Below, in pieces: positions 15,735 to 21,194 of a stretch of DNA of 21,194 nt. The stretch is from an uncultured Oscillospiraceae bacterium (GTDB lineage: Bacteria > Bacillota > Clostridia > Oscillospirales > Acutalibacteraceae): contig URGJ01000024.1 of the NCBI GenBank assembly GCA_900547445.1, positions 1-21,194 on the forward strand, written 5' to 3'. Each line of letters begins with the position of its first letter. The first letter of the stretch is position 1. The notes beneath the pieces are model-generated. The model was not told the DNA's origin. It made no database searches and saw only the letters and a list, made by a program, of their open reading frames with translations. A program made the position numbers and the translations under genes.

Positions 15735-16324
15735 TCTTTTATCCCCATAATTGCCGTGATTGATTTCATAGGCGTCATTAAAAGTGAATTATTAAGCGTT
15801 ATTCCGAGTGTGTAGTCGGCGTTAAGCGCTTTTAGAATTTCGGGCTGGTAGGAAAGGGGCAAATCGCCGTAGCCGGGGGCATACCTGAAGGGCTTTTCGC
15901 CTTCGCCGCGAAGCAAATTATCGGCATAATCGCAAAGGCTTTCCGCCGCGGCGGAGGCAAGCGCGTCGGTAATAAAGCTTTCGGCGGGGGAGGTTATGCC
16001 AAGGCGGGAAATAAGCCTGTCCGCCCCGATACCTATCGTAACCCCTAAAATATAGGCTTCTTTACAGCCGTCAAGCGCCTTTACAAGATCGTGGCTTTCT
16101 ATGTCGCCGAAGCCTAAACCGCAGATATTATCTGATTTTATCTCAACAGATACCTTTGTATAGGCATATTTTAAGGTAAGCACCCGCCGCAAATTTTCTT
16201 CACAGCGGGTTATGGCTTCATCGGTGTAGCTCCTCGGAATTTTAAGGCGAACCGCCGCCTCGTTTTTATTAATAGCTATTTTTTCGGTTTCTACCGCAAC
16301 CGCGGTCACATTAAAGTTTCTCAT
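15731..16324 (-). CDS. Free-standing MetH activation-domain protein
   Basis: A 197-aa protein related to the vitamin B12-dependent methionine synthase activation domain, which in full-length MetH binds S-adenosylmethionine and remethylates cobalamin after it oxidises to the inactive cob(II)alamin form. The clearest signature is RYAPGYGDLPLSYQPEIL (147-164), equivalent to the RxxPGYG SAM-binding motif. SLLMTPMKSITAIMG (180-194) matches the family's C-terminal segment. It overlaps metF upstream and metH downstream by 4 bp each (ATGA), implying coupled translation and near-equal amounts. A split arrangement is known in Thermotoga and several Clostridia. It needs a flavodoxin or similar electron donor, none of which is encoded here. 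Confidence 0.88.
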   Translation of the reverse strand: MRNFNVTAVAVETEKIAINKNEAAVRLKIPRSYTDEAITRCEENLRRVLTLKYAYTKVSVEIKSDNICGLGFGDIESHDLVKALDGCKEAYILGVTIGIGADRLISRLGITSPAESFITDALASAAAESLCDYADNLLRGEGEKPFRYAPGYGDLPLSYQPEILKALNADYTLGITLNNSLLMTPMKSITAIMGIKE

Positions 16325-17181
16325 TTAATTATTTCCGAAATATTGTTCTTTATCGCCGCGGCGACATCGGGCTTGTTCATTGAATAGATATGCACCGCGT
16401 TTACGCCGTTTGCGTATAAATCTATAATCTGCTCGGTGGCGTAGGCTATACCCGCCTGCTTCATAACCTCGGGCTTGTCTCCGTAGCGGTCGACAATACG
16501 CAGAAAACGCTGGGGCAGAGCTGATTTTGAAATAGAGCAAATTCGCTTTATCTGCCCCGCGTTTGTTACGGGCATAATTCCCGCTACAACGGGGATATAG
16601 ACCCCCTTGCGGAGCAGGCGGTACAAAAAATTATAAAGAATGTTATTATCAAAAAACATCTGTGTTGTGAAAAACTGACAGCCGCATTCCGCCTTGATTT
16701 TAAGGCTTTCAATATCGCTGTCGCTGCTTGCCGAATCGGGGTGGCACTCGGGATAGCAGGCGCCGCCGATGCAAAAGCCGCCGAAATCGGCAATTTCCCT
16801 TGTTAAGTCGCTGGCGTAACGATAGTCGCTCCCCAATAAATCGGTTTCAGGGGTAATATCGCCGCGAAGCGCAAGTATGTTTTCTATTCCCTTGGCTTTA
16901 AGCTCGGTCAGTTGTTCGCGTACCATTTCGCGGGTAGAGGAAATGCAGGAAAGGTGGGCGAGGGGAGTGACACCGTGCTGTAAAATATGCTCGGCAATCT
17001 CGGCGGTATACTTTGAAGTGCCGCCGCCCGCACCGTAGGTCACGCTCATAAAGCTGGGCTTCAGGTCGGCTATTTCGAGCGCGGGCTTTTCAACCGAATC
17101 AAATTTATCGCTTGTTTTGGGCGGAAAAACCTCAAAAGAAAGGCTGGGCTTTTCGCCGTTTATAATATCAATAATCTTCAT
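16321..17181 (-). CDS. metF: Methylenetetrahydrofolate reductase
   Basis: FAD-dependent enzyme reducing 5,10-methylenetetrahydrofolate to 5-methyltetrahydrofolate, the methyl donor for MetH. It is a complete single barrel of 286 aa, the usual bacterial length. Family motifs: SFEVFPPKT (15-23) with the catalytic Glu17, SVTYGAGGGTS (46-56), THFR-type LAHLSC (73-79) and NILALRGD (100-107), CQFFTTQMFFDN for folate binding, and GIMPV. The ATG directly follows the TAA of the yerC-like gene with no gap, and its ribosome site (GAGGGTGA) lies inside that gene. Its place beside metH and the activation domain makes its role in methionine synthesis very likely. Confidence 0.95.
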   Translation of the reverse strand: MKIIDIINGEKPSLSFEVFPPKTSDKFDSVEKPALEIADLKPSFMSVTYGAGGGTSKYTAEIAEHILQHGVTPLAHLSCISSTREMVREQLTELKAKGIENILALRGDITPETDLLGSDYRYASDLTREIADFGGFCIGGACYPECHPDSASSDSDIESLKIKAECGCQFFTTQMFFDNNILYNFLYRLLRKGVYIPVVAGIMPVTNAGQIKRICSISKSALPQRFLRIVDRYGDKPEVMKQAGIAYATEQIIDLYANGVNAVHIYSMNKPDVAAAIKNNISEIIK

Positions 17182-17475
17182 TTATCTGTCACCCTCAGAC
17201 TGTTTTAAAAGCTTTGAATACCCGTTTCCGTACTGCACACATCGCGAAACACGGCTTAATGTAGCGGAGGAAATTTCGGTCTCCTCAATTACCTGATTAT
17301 AGGTTTTACCGTCGAGTAAGAGACGGGCGGCTTTAATACGCTGTGCCATTTGCTCAATTTCCTTATTCGTGCACATATCTTGGAATAAATCGCGGCAGTC
17401 ATCCGCGCTTTTAAGCGAGGCGATAAGCCCGTACAGCTCGTTAATCATTTTTTCGGTTGTTTCTTTGTCTGACAT
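17182..17475 (-). CDS. YerC/YecD family TrpR-like regulator
   Basis: Small (97 aa) all-helical DNA-binding protein of the TrpR-related YerC/YecD family found in Firmicutes. The HTH at ~57-77 reads KTYNQVIEETEISSATLSRV, and the preceding LFQDMCTNKEIEQMAQRIKAARLLLDG segment is the family hallmark, corresponding to the dimer core of the Trp repressor. The ligand pocket is not assignable from sequence. It lies 9 nt after the ABC ATPase gene and abuts metF, in the middle of the transporter/methionine cluster. That placement makes local regulation plausible, for example through the palindrome in the cluster promoter, but no experiment or motif here proves it. Confidence 0.88.
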   Translation of the reverse strand: MSDKETTEKMINELYGLIASLKSADDCRDLFQDMCTNKEIEQMAQRIKAARLLLDGKTYNQVIEETEISSATLSRVSRCVQYGNGYSKLLKQSEGDR

Positions 17476-17484
17476 TTTTCTTAC

Positions 17485-18243
17485 CTAAAACGCTTCAAGC
17501 GATTTGTTTAAAAAGCTTTTGGTTTTTTCGGATTTGGGGCTTACGAATACCTCGTCGGGGGTGCCGTATTCCTCGATAACTCCGTCAGACATAAAGAGCA
17601 CCTTGTCCGAAACATTTTTCGCGAACTCCATCTCATGGGTGACTACAATCATTGTGCTGTCGGTATTTTTAAGCCCCTTTATAACCTTTAAAACCTCGCC
17701 GGTAAGCTCGGGGTCAAGGGCGGAGGTCGGTTCATCAAAGCAGAGAATATCAGGTTCAAGCGCTAAAGCCCTCGCTATGGCGACACGCTGCTGCTGACCG
17801 CCCGAAAGCTCGCAGGGGTAGTTTGAAATTTTTTCAGTAAGTCCTACGCGGTCGATAAGCGAGCGAGCCTTGGTTTCGATTTCCTCGGGAGTTCCGCGCT
17901 TTAAAAGTGTAGGGGCGAGCATTACATTTTTAAGCACGCTGTACTGCGGAAAAAGGTTAAAGGACTGGAAAACAAGCCCGAAATGGAGACGGTTTTTTCT
18001 TATCTCGCTGTCATTCAGCTTTTTGGCGCTTTCACCGTCAAATATCGTTTCGCCGTTTATCGATATCGTTCCGCTGTCGGCAAATTCCAAAAAATTAAGA
18101 CAGCGGAGCAGGGTGGTCTTTCCGCTTCCTGATGAGCCGATAATCGACAAAACCTCGCCTTTATTGAGGGAAAAGCTTATACCCTTTAAAACCTCGGTTT
18201 TGCCGAAGCTTTTCTTTATGTTATTAATTTCTAAAACTGACAT
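17485..18243 (-). CDS. Polar amino acid ABC transporter ATP-binding protein
   Basis: ATPase of a GlnQ/HisP/TcyC-type amino-acid importer, 252 aa, the family's normal size. Walker A GSSGSGKT (36-43), Q-loop Gln93 (VFQSFNLFPQ), signature LSGGQQQR (146-153), Walker B ILCFDE (166-171) and H-loop His203 are all canonical. FNLFPQYSVLKNVMLAP and DEPTSALDPELTGEVL are typical of the polar amino acid subclass. AGGAGGTG lies 8 nt before the ATG. It sits 14 nt behind the permease gene and 9 nt before the yerC-like gene. Substrate is set by the unusual binding protein upstream; given metF/metH, methionine, cystine or a related sulfur compound is a reasonable but unproven guess. Confidence 0.92.
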   Translation of the reverse strand: MSVLEINNIKKSFGKTEVLKGISFSLNKGEVLSIIGSSGSGKTTLLRCLNFLEFADSGTISINGETIFDGESAKKLNDSEIRKNRLHFGLVFQSFNLFPQYSVLKNVMLAPTLLKRGTPEEIETKARSLIDRVGLTEKISNYPCELSGGQQQRVAIARALALEPDILCFDEPTSALDPELTGEVLKVIKGLKNTDSTMIVVTHEMEFAKNVSDKVLFMSDGVIEEYGTPDEVFVSPKSEKTKSFLNKSLEAF

Positions 18244-18257
18244 TGCTTCGGCACCTC

Positions 18258-18902
18258 CTAAGATTTAAAATAGTTGAGCTTTTTCTCAACATAGCCGAAG
18301 AGAATGGTGAGAAGTCCGTTAAACAGGAGGAAATACAGACCTGTGTAGAATAAAGGCCAAATAAGACCTTTTCCGGCAAAACGCTCTGCTGACATAAGAA
18401 TTTCACCAACGGCAATAACCCTTGCTAAAGAAGTGTCCTTAACAAGGGTAATAATCTCGTTAGACATAGGTGGTACTATTCTTTTAACCACCTGCAGAAG
18501 CACAATTTTAAAGAAAATCTGTGCTTTGGTAAGTCCTAAAACCTGACCTGCCTCGTATTGACCTTTTGGAATACTTTCAATTCCGCCGCGGAAAATTTCC
18601 GAGAAATAACAGGCATAATTAATAACAAAGGCAATTAGTGCCGCTAACATTCTGTTTCTCATAGGAATATCAAAAATAAGTCCGGGCACATAAAACACTA
18701 TAAACAGTTGGAGCATTAAGGGAGTACCTCTGATAATCCAAACAAAGGTTTTAATTAAGTAGCTTAAAGGCTTAAATTTGGACATTGATCCAAAGCATAT
18801 CAAAAGCCCCAGTGGAATAGAAAAAAGCAGGGTTTCGAAAAACAACCTGCAATTTTCTAAAAATCCCACAGCAAGGCTCATACTAACCTGCTTAAAAGAC
18901 AT
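18258..18902 (-). CDS. Polar amino acid ABC transporter permease
   Basis: Membrane subunit (214 aa) of the HisMQ/GlnP class. About five TM helices are seen, starting with ~16-37. The FVWIIRGTPLMLQLFIVFY segment (53-71) is diagnostic of polar amino acid permeases. The EAA loop, EAGQVLGLTKAQIFFKIVLLQVVKRIVP (~136-163), contacts the ATPase. Only one permease gene is present, so it presumably works as a homodimer. The ribosome site AAGAGGA lies 8 nt before the ATG, and the binding-protein gene ends 19 nt upstream. Confidence 0.92.
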   Translation of the reverse strand: MSFKQVSMSLAVGFLENCRLFFETLLFSIPLGLLICFGSMSKFKPLSYLIKTFVWIIRGTPLMLQLFIVFYVPGLIFDIPMRNRMLAALIAFVINYACYFSEIFRGGIESIPKGQYEAGQVLGLTKAQIFFKIVLLQVVKRIVPPMSNEIITLVKDTSLARVIAVGEILMSAERFAGKGLIWPLFYTGLYFLLFNGLLTILFGYVEKKLNYFKS

Positions 18903-18921
18903 TATATTTTCCTCTTAATAA

Positions 18922-19710
18922 TTATTTTTCTTTAACAACCTTAACCTGTTTGTTCTCCATATAAGGAATGGTTATGCTCATATTTTGAAGTCTCTCTTCG
19001 TCAATGGTCATACCGTTCCAAATGCAGTCAATGTTCTTAGCGGCAAGCTCGGTTTCCTTAGCGTTCCAGCTAATCTCCTGGAATTTAGCCTTAATTCCTA
19101 ATTTAGCACAGACGGCCTCAGCAAATTCGGTTTCAAAACCTGTTAGTTTGCCGTTATCATCTAAATAGTTCATAGGCGCGAAATAGGTGATACCGATAAC
19201 AAGCTCACCCTTATCCATTATGTACTTATAATCGGAATCCTGCTCAGCTTCTTTGAAAGCGTCACTTTCCTTGTCGCCTAAAAGAATATCGTCAAGCTTA
19301 TAGGTCTTAGCAATCTTGGTAAGCTCCCCGCTTGCCTTTAACTCGCGGATTATCTCATTAACCTTAGCAGTCATATCAGAGCCTTTTCTGAAAGCAATAC
19401 CGTATTCCTCCTTGGAATAACCGTCACCCTCAATAACTAATTTTTCATAGTCTGTGCCCTCGCCGATAGAGCCGATAGACATAACATAGTCAATAACGGC
19501 GGCATCAGCGGTGCCTGCGTTAACTTCCATAATAGCTTTACCCTGAGTGTCAACCGCAGTGTATTCGTACACCTTAAAGTCCGCTTCTTTTTGGGCTACC
19601 TTTTCACCTGCAGAGCCTTTCTCGGCAACAACGATAGGTTTTTTGTTTCCGCAGCCCGCAAATGCAAAAAGCAGACACGCGGTCATTAATAATGCCAATA
19701 ATTTTTTCAT
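18922..19710 (-). CDS. Circularly permuted amino-acid substrate-binding lipoprotein
   Basis: Extracytoplasmic binding protein of the SBP family 3 (HisJ/GlnH) type, 262 aa, a normal length. Residues 1-20 are a lipoprotein signal with lipobox FAGC and lipidated Cys20. The order of the domain is reversed. Residues ~24-144 (VVAEKGSAGEKVAQ, AVDTQGKAIMEVNAGTADAAVIDY, EEYGIAFRKGS, ELTKIAKTYKLDD) correspond to the normally C-terminal half. After a linker (145-167), residues ~168-262 (ELVIGITYFAPMNYLDDNG, LTGFETEFAEAV, IDCIWNGMTIDEERLQNMS, IPYMENKQVKVV) correspond to the normally N-terminal half. Expected ligand contacts survive: Ser33, Asp74, Thr235 and Arg240. The pieces are complete and non-overlapping, so it looks functional rather than broken. 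It heads the transporter/methionine cluster, with AAGGGG 9 nt before the ATG. Confidence 0.9.
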   Translation of the reverse strand: MKKLLALLMTACLLFAFAGCGNKKPIVVAEKGSAGEKVAQKEADFKVYEYTAVDTQGKAIMEVNAGTADAAVIDYVMSIGSIGEGTDYEKLVIEGDGYSKEEYGIAFRKGSDMTAKVNEIIRELKASGELTKIAKTYKLDDILLGDKESDAFKEAEQDSDYKYIMDKGELVIGITYFAPMNYLDDNGKLTGFETEFAEAVCAKLGIKAKFQEISWNAKETELAAKNIDCIWNGMTIDEERLQNMSITIPYMENKQVKVVKEK

Positions 19711-19742
19711 TTTTTTCTACCCCTTCGGAATTTATTGATTAC

Positions 19743-19771
19743 ATTATACTTTATTTCGATAAAGTTGTAAA
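19743..19771 (-). promoter_or_regulatory. Sigma-A promoter of the transporter/methionine cluster
   Basis: On the minus strand, TTTACA (complement of 19766-19771) and a perfect TATAAT (complement of 19743-19748) are separated by 17 bp. Transcription would begin about 28 nt before the binding-protein start codon, leaving no space for a SAM riboswitch or T-box leader. Confidence 0.8.
19748..19765. promoter_or_regulatory. Palindrome filling the -35/-10 spacer, candidate operator
   Basis: ACTTTAT (19748-19754) and ATAAAGT (19759-19765) form a perfect 7-bp inverted repeat around TTCG. It occupies the whole 17-bp spacer and touches the -10 box, so a bound protein would exclude RNA polymerase. The YerC-like protein in the cluster is a candidate binder (inference). 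A TTCG-looped hairpin in DNA this AT-rich could also be chance. Confidence 0.5.
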
Positions 19772-19851
19772 GTGTTTTTTTAAAATTACATCACTTTTTT
19801 TCTTTTAGGGAAAAAGATAACTGAATTTTGCTAATAAGTTAATAGTATTAA

Positions 19852-20562
19852 TTATTGATTTAATGCGTTAATTAACTTCATTAGGTCGATAAAGCTGCCT
19901 TTTAAATAGTTGTCAATTTCTATTCCTTTTTTATTTATCAGGCAGTCGGTGAGCAGAAAAACCTTAATACCAAGCTTTTGCGCCGCGCCGTCCTCCTCCG
20001 TGTCGTTGCCGACCATAAGAGATTCCGACGGATTAAGGGATAGCTTTTCAAGAATTTCTTTGTAATAGTCGGGGTTGGGCTTGCAGTAATGAGAGTTTTC
20101 GTAGGTTGTGTAAAGCTCAAAATCCGTTTTGTCAAGTCCCGCCCACTCAATTCTGCTCTCGGTAGCAACGGCGGGGAAAATCGGGTTTGTGGCAAGTATA
20201 AGCTTAAAGCCTTTTTGCTTTAATTCTTTTACCGCTTCAGCAGCAGCGGGGTTAAAGCCGCAGTCGTACTTAACTTCTTTAAATTCGTTTCGGTAAAATT
20301 CATCGAAAATCGGCTTGTCCCGAAGGGCTTCTTTACCGAAAAATTCTTCAAATTTAATCCAGAACGCCTCTTCATTCGTAATGCCGCCGTTATTTTTAAC
20401 CATTGCCGCGGTACCTGCCCAAATGCCGTCAACCGTCTTTTTGGGGTCGTATCCGAACGGAGCGAGTTTTTTTACAAGGCGGCTGAAGTAACCGTTTGCA
20501 AATTTTTCCTGATCCATCGGCAGAAGTGTGCCGTCCAAATCAAAAAGTATATTTTTAATCAT
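19852..20562 (-). CDS. HAD family hydrolase (phosphatase-like)
   Basis: Cytoplasmic haloacid dehalogenase superfamily hydrolase, probably a small-molecule phosphatase, 236 aa. All four HAD motifs are present: FDLDGTLL with nucleophile Asp8 and acid/base Asp10, Thr125 in LILATNP, Lys161 in YCKPNPDYY, and Asp187/Asp191 in VGNDTEEDGAA. A helical cap domain lies between motif I and II (~17-100). A longer form from GTG at 20571 adds MIK, but that GTG is itself part of the AGGTGAT ribosome site, which is correctly spaced for the ATG at 20562; 20562 is therefore preferred. It is separated from the downstream binding-protein gene by about 140 nt holding a fresh promoter. The substrate is unknown. Confidence 0.9.
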   Translation of the reverse strand: MIKNILFDLDGTLLPMDQEKFANGYFSRLVKKLAPFGYDPKKTVDGIWAGTAAMVKNNGGITNEEAFWIKFEEFFGKEALRDKPIFDEFYRNEFKEVKYDCGFNPAAAEAVKELKQKGFKLILATNPIFPAVATESRIEWAGLDKTDFELYTTYENSHYCKPNPDYYKEILEKLSLNPSESLMVGNDTEEDGAAQKLGIKVFLLTDCLINKKGIEIDNYLKGSFIDLMKLINALNQ

Positions 20563-20578
20563 TTTAATCACCTATTTT

Positions 20579-20606
20579 ATTTTAACATTAAGGCACGTTT
20601 TGTCAA
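20579..20606 (-). promoter_or_regulatory. Possible promoter of the HAD hydrolase gene
   Basis: On the minus strand, TTGACA (complement of 20601-20606) and TAAAAT (complement of 20579-20584) are 16 bp apart. The resulting leader would be only about 10 nt. A second option further upstream is TATAAT (complement of 20629-20634) with a poor -35 box 17 bp away. The choice between them is open. Confidence 0.4.
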
Positions 20607-20671
20607 GAAAATATCGGAAAAAAGGTATATTATAACAGACGCGTGCGATAATAAAAAGGAGGTGATTATAA

Positions 20672-21124
20672 ATGCAATTAACGCAAAAGGAAACCGAATT
20701 GTTAAAGGACTTAAAAACGCAGGAGAAGCTTTGCGCCGACAAATATACTGAATATTCGCAGTCGGCAAAGGACGCGCAGTTAAAAAATCTGTTTTCGCAG
20801 ATTGCGGGGGTTGAACAGCAGCATTTAAAGACAATTGAGCAATTAGAAAGCGGCACGGTTCCGACACCGAGCGGCGGCTCTTCCGCTCAGCCGAGCTTTA
20901 CAGCTAATTACGCCGTTGCCGAGACCGAGGACAAAAAGCACGACTGTTATCTCTGCACCGACGCTTTGACGACCGAAAAGCACGCTTCCCACCTTTACGA
21001 TACCTGTATTTTTGAATTTAAGCAGGATAATGTAAGAACATTGCTTAACAGTATTCAAAAGGAAGAGCAAAATCACGGAAAGATGATTTACGATTATATG
21101 TCCAAAAATTCAATGTATGCTTAA
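20672..21124 (+). CDS. CotF-like spore coat protein with ferritin-like fold
   Basis: Protein of 150 aa resembling the coat F (CotF) domain family of spore coat proteins in Bacilli and Clostridia. The segment LCTDALTTEKHASHLYDTCIFEF (94-116) and the ending SIQKEEQNHGKMIYDYMSKNSMY are the most diagnostic. It is predicted as helices in two pairs joined by a Gly/Ser/Pro linker (61-75). ExxH motifs at Glu48/His51 and Glu132/His135, plus Glu18 and Glu102 or Glu115, are laid out as in ferritin-like di-iron bundles, so a metal site may be retained. CxxC occurs at Cys92-Cys95. It has a near-perfect ribosome site (AAGGAGGTGA). It is divergent from the HAD gene. Sporulation role is inferred from family. 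Confidence 0.85.
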   Translation: MQLTQKETELLKDLKTQEKLCADKYTEYSQSAKDAQLKNLFSQIAGVEQQHLKTIEQLESGTVPTPSGGSSAQPSFTANYAVAETEDKKHDCYLCTDALTTEKHASHLYDTCIFEFKQDNVRTLLNSIQKEEQNHGKMIYDYMSKNSMYA

Positions 21125-21131
21125 ATTGTAA

Positions 21132-21157
21132 AGACTGCCTCGTTTTCGAGGCGGTCT
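21132..21157 (+). terminator. Hairpin after the coat protein gene, possible terminator
   Basis: An 11-bp stem, AGACTGCCTCG and CGAGGCGGTCT (one G-T pair), with a TTTT loop begins 7 nt after the stop codon. It lacks the usual downstream T run, so termination is uncertain. A second hairpin follows without a gap. Confidence 0.5.
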
Positions 21158-21184
21158 GAGAGTGTCGACAAAGTCGCCACTCTC
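21158..21184. repeat. Second hairpin at the window edge, possible dispersed palindromic element
   Basis: GAGAGTG (21158-21164) pairs with CACTCTC (21178-21184), and the inside pairs again as CGAC/GTCG around an AAA loop, with one T-C mismatch between the two stem parts. No T run follows. The sequence is GC-rich relative to the surroundings and continues to the window end. No second copy was found in this window. Confidence 0.45.
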
Positions 21185-21194
21185 TTGGCGGGAA

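Noticed and set aside
18922..19710. The unusual order of the binding protein as a frameshift, pseudogene or two fused genes
   Set aside because: It is a single uninterrupted frame of normal length (262 aa) with a good signal peptide, ribosome site and promoter, and each half occurs once and complete. A broken or fused gene would leave a truncated or duplicated half.
19772..19796. Inverted repeat AAAGTG...CACTTT with A/T runs upstream of the cluster promoter, considered as a terminator
   Set aside because: The stem is only 6 bp, the loop is long, and the DNA is very AT-rich; it is not positioned directly after a gene on the strand that would have the T run.
19711..19851. SAM riboswitch or T-box leader for the transporter/methionine cluster
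   Set aside because: The promoter lies about 28 nt from the start codon and the region shows no conserved riboswitch stems or T-box sequence.

Overview
The window looks like a chromosomal segment from a low-to-moderate-GC, spore-forming Firmicute of class Clostridia, most like gut Oscillospiraceae/Ruminococcaceae. The reasons are strong AGGAGG ribosome sites, frequent TTG and GTG starts, an FtsEX-M23 division locus, a MarR-controlled heterodimeric ABC exporter, a split cobalamin-dependent methionine synthase and a CotF-like spore coat protein. No rRNA, tRNA, CRISPR array, insertion sequence or phage gene was found. Coding density is high and nearly every gap carries a promoter, operator or terminator.

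Left arm, + strand (1-7254). After the terminator of a gene outside the window comes a CdaR/PucR-type regulator, then ftsE, ftsX and a secreted coiled-coil M23 peptidase, the usual FtsEX plus murein hydrolase (activator) set. A strong terminator follows. Directly behind it is a second set: a VanZ-like membrane protein (apparently starting at ATT), an AI-2E family transporter, an unrecognised coiled-coil protein and a flavin reductase-like protein, closed by another terminator.

Middle (7255-11562). A consensus promoter with a palindromic operator drives a MarR regulator and two ABC half-exporters that together look like a multidrug-type heterodimer with one degenerate and one canonical ATP site. 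A 16-bp perfect-stem bidirectional terminator separates them from the convergent genes to the right.

Right arm, - strand (11570-19710). Read right to left, this is one long, tightly packed cluster: a substrate-binding lipoprotein, amino-acid ABC permease and ATPase, a YerC/TrpR-like regulator, MetF, a free-standing MetH activation domain, MetH without that domain, and a half-size EamA transporter. It joins amino-acid uptake to the homocysteine-to-methionine and folate one-carbon branch. A MarR regulator and a DegV protein follow with their own promoter, flanked by two mirror-image operators. The far right has a HAD phosphatase (-) and a CotF/ferritin-like coat protein (+), ending in two hairpins.

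The most unusual feature is the substrate-binding lipoprotein at 18922-19710. Its two sequence halves are in the reverse of the family order: the normally C-terminal half directly follows the lipobox and the normally N-terminal half ends the protein. By sequence reading this is a natural circular permutation. Other points worth checking are the probable ATT start of the VanZ-like gene, the palindrome filling the core promoter of the transporter/methionine cluster, and the paired operators of the marR-degV unit.
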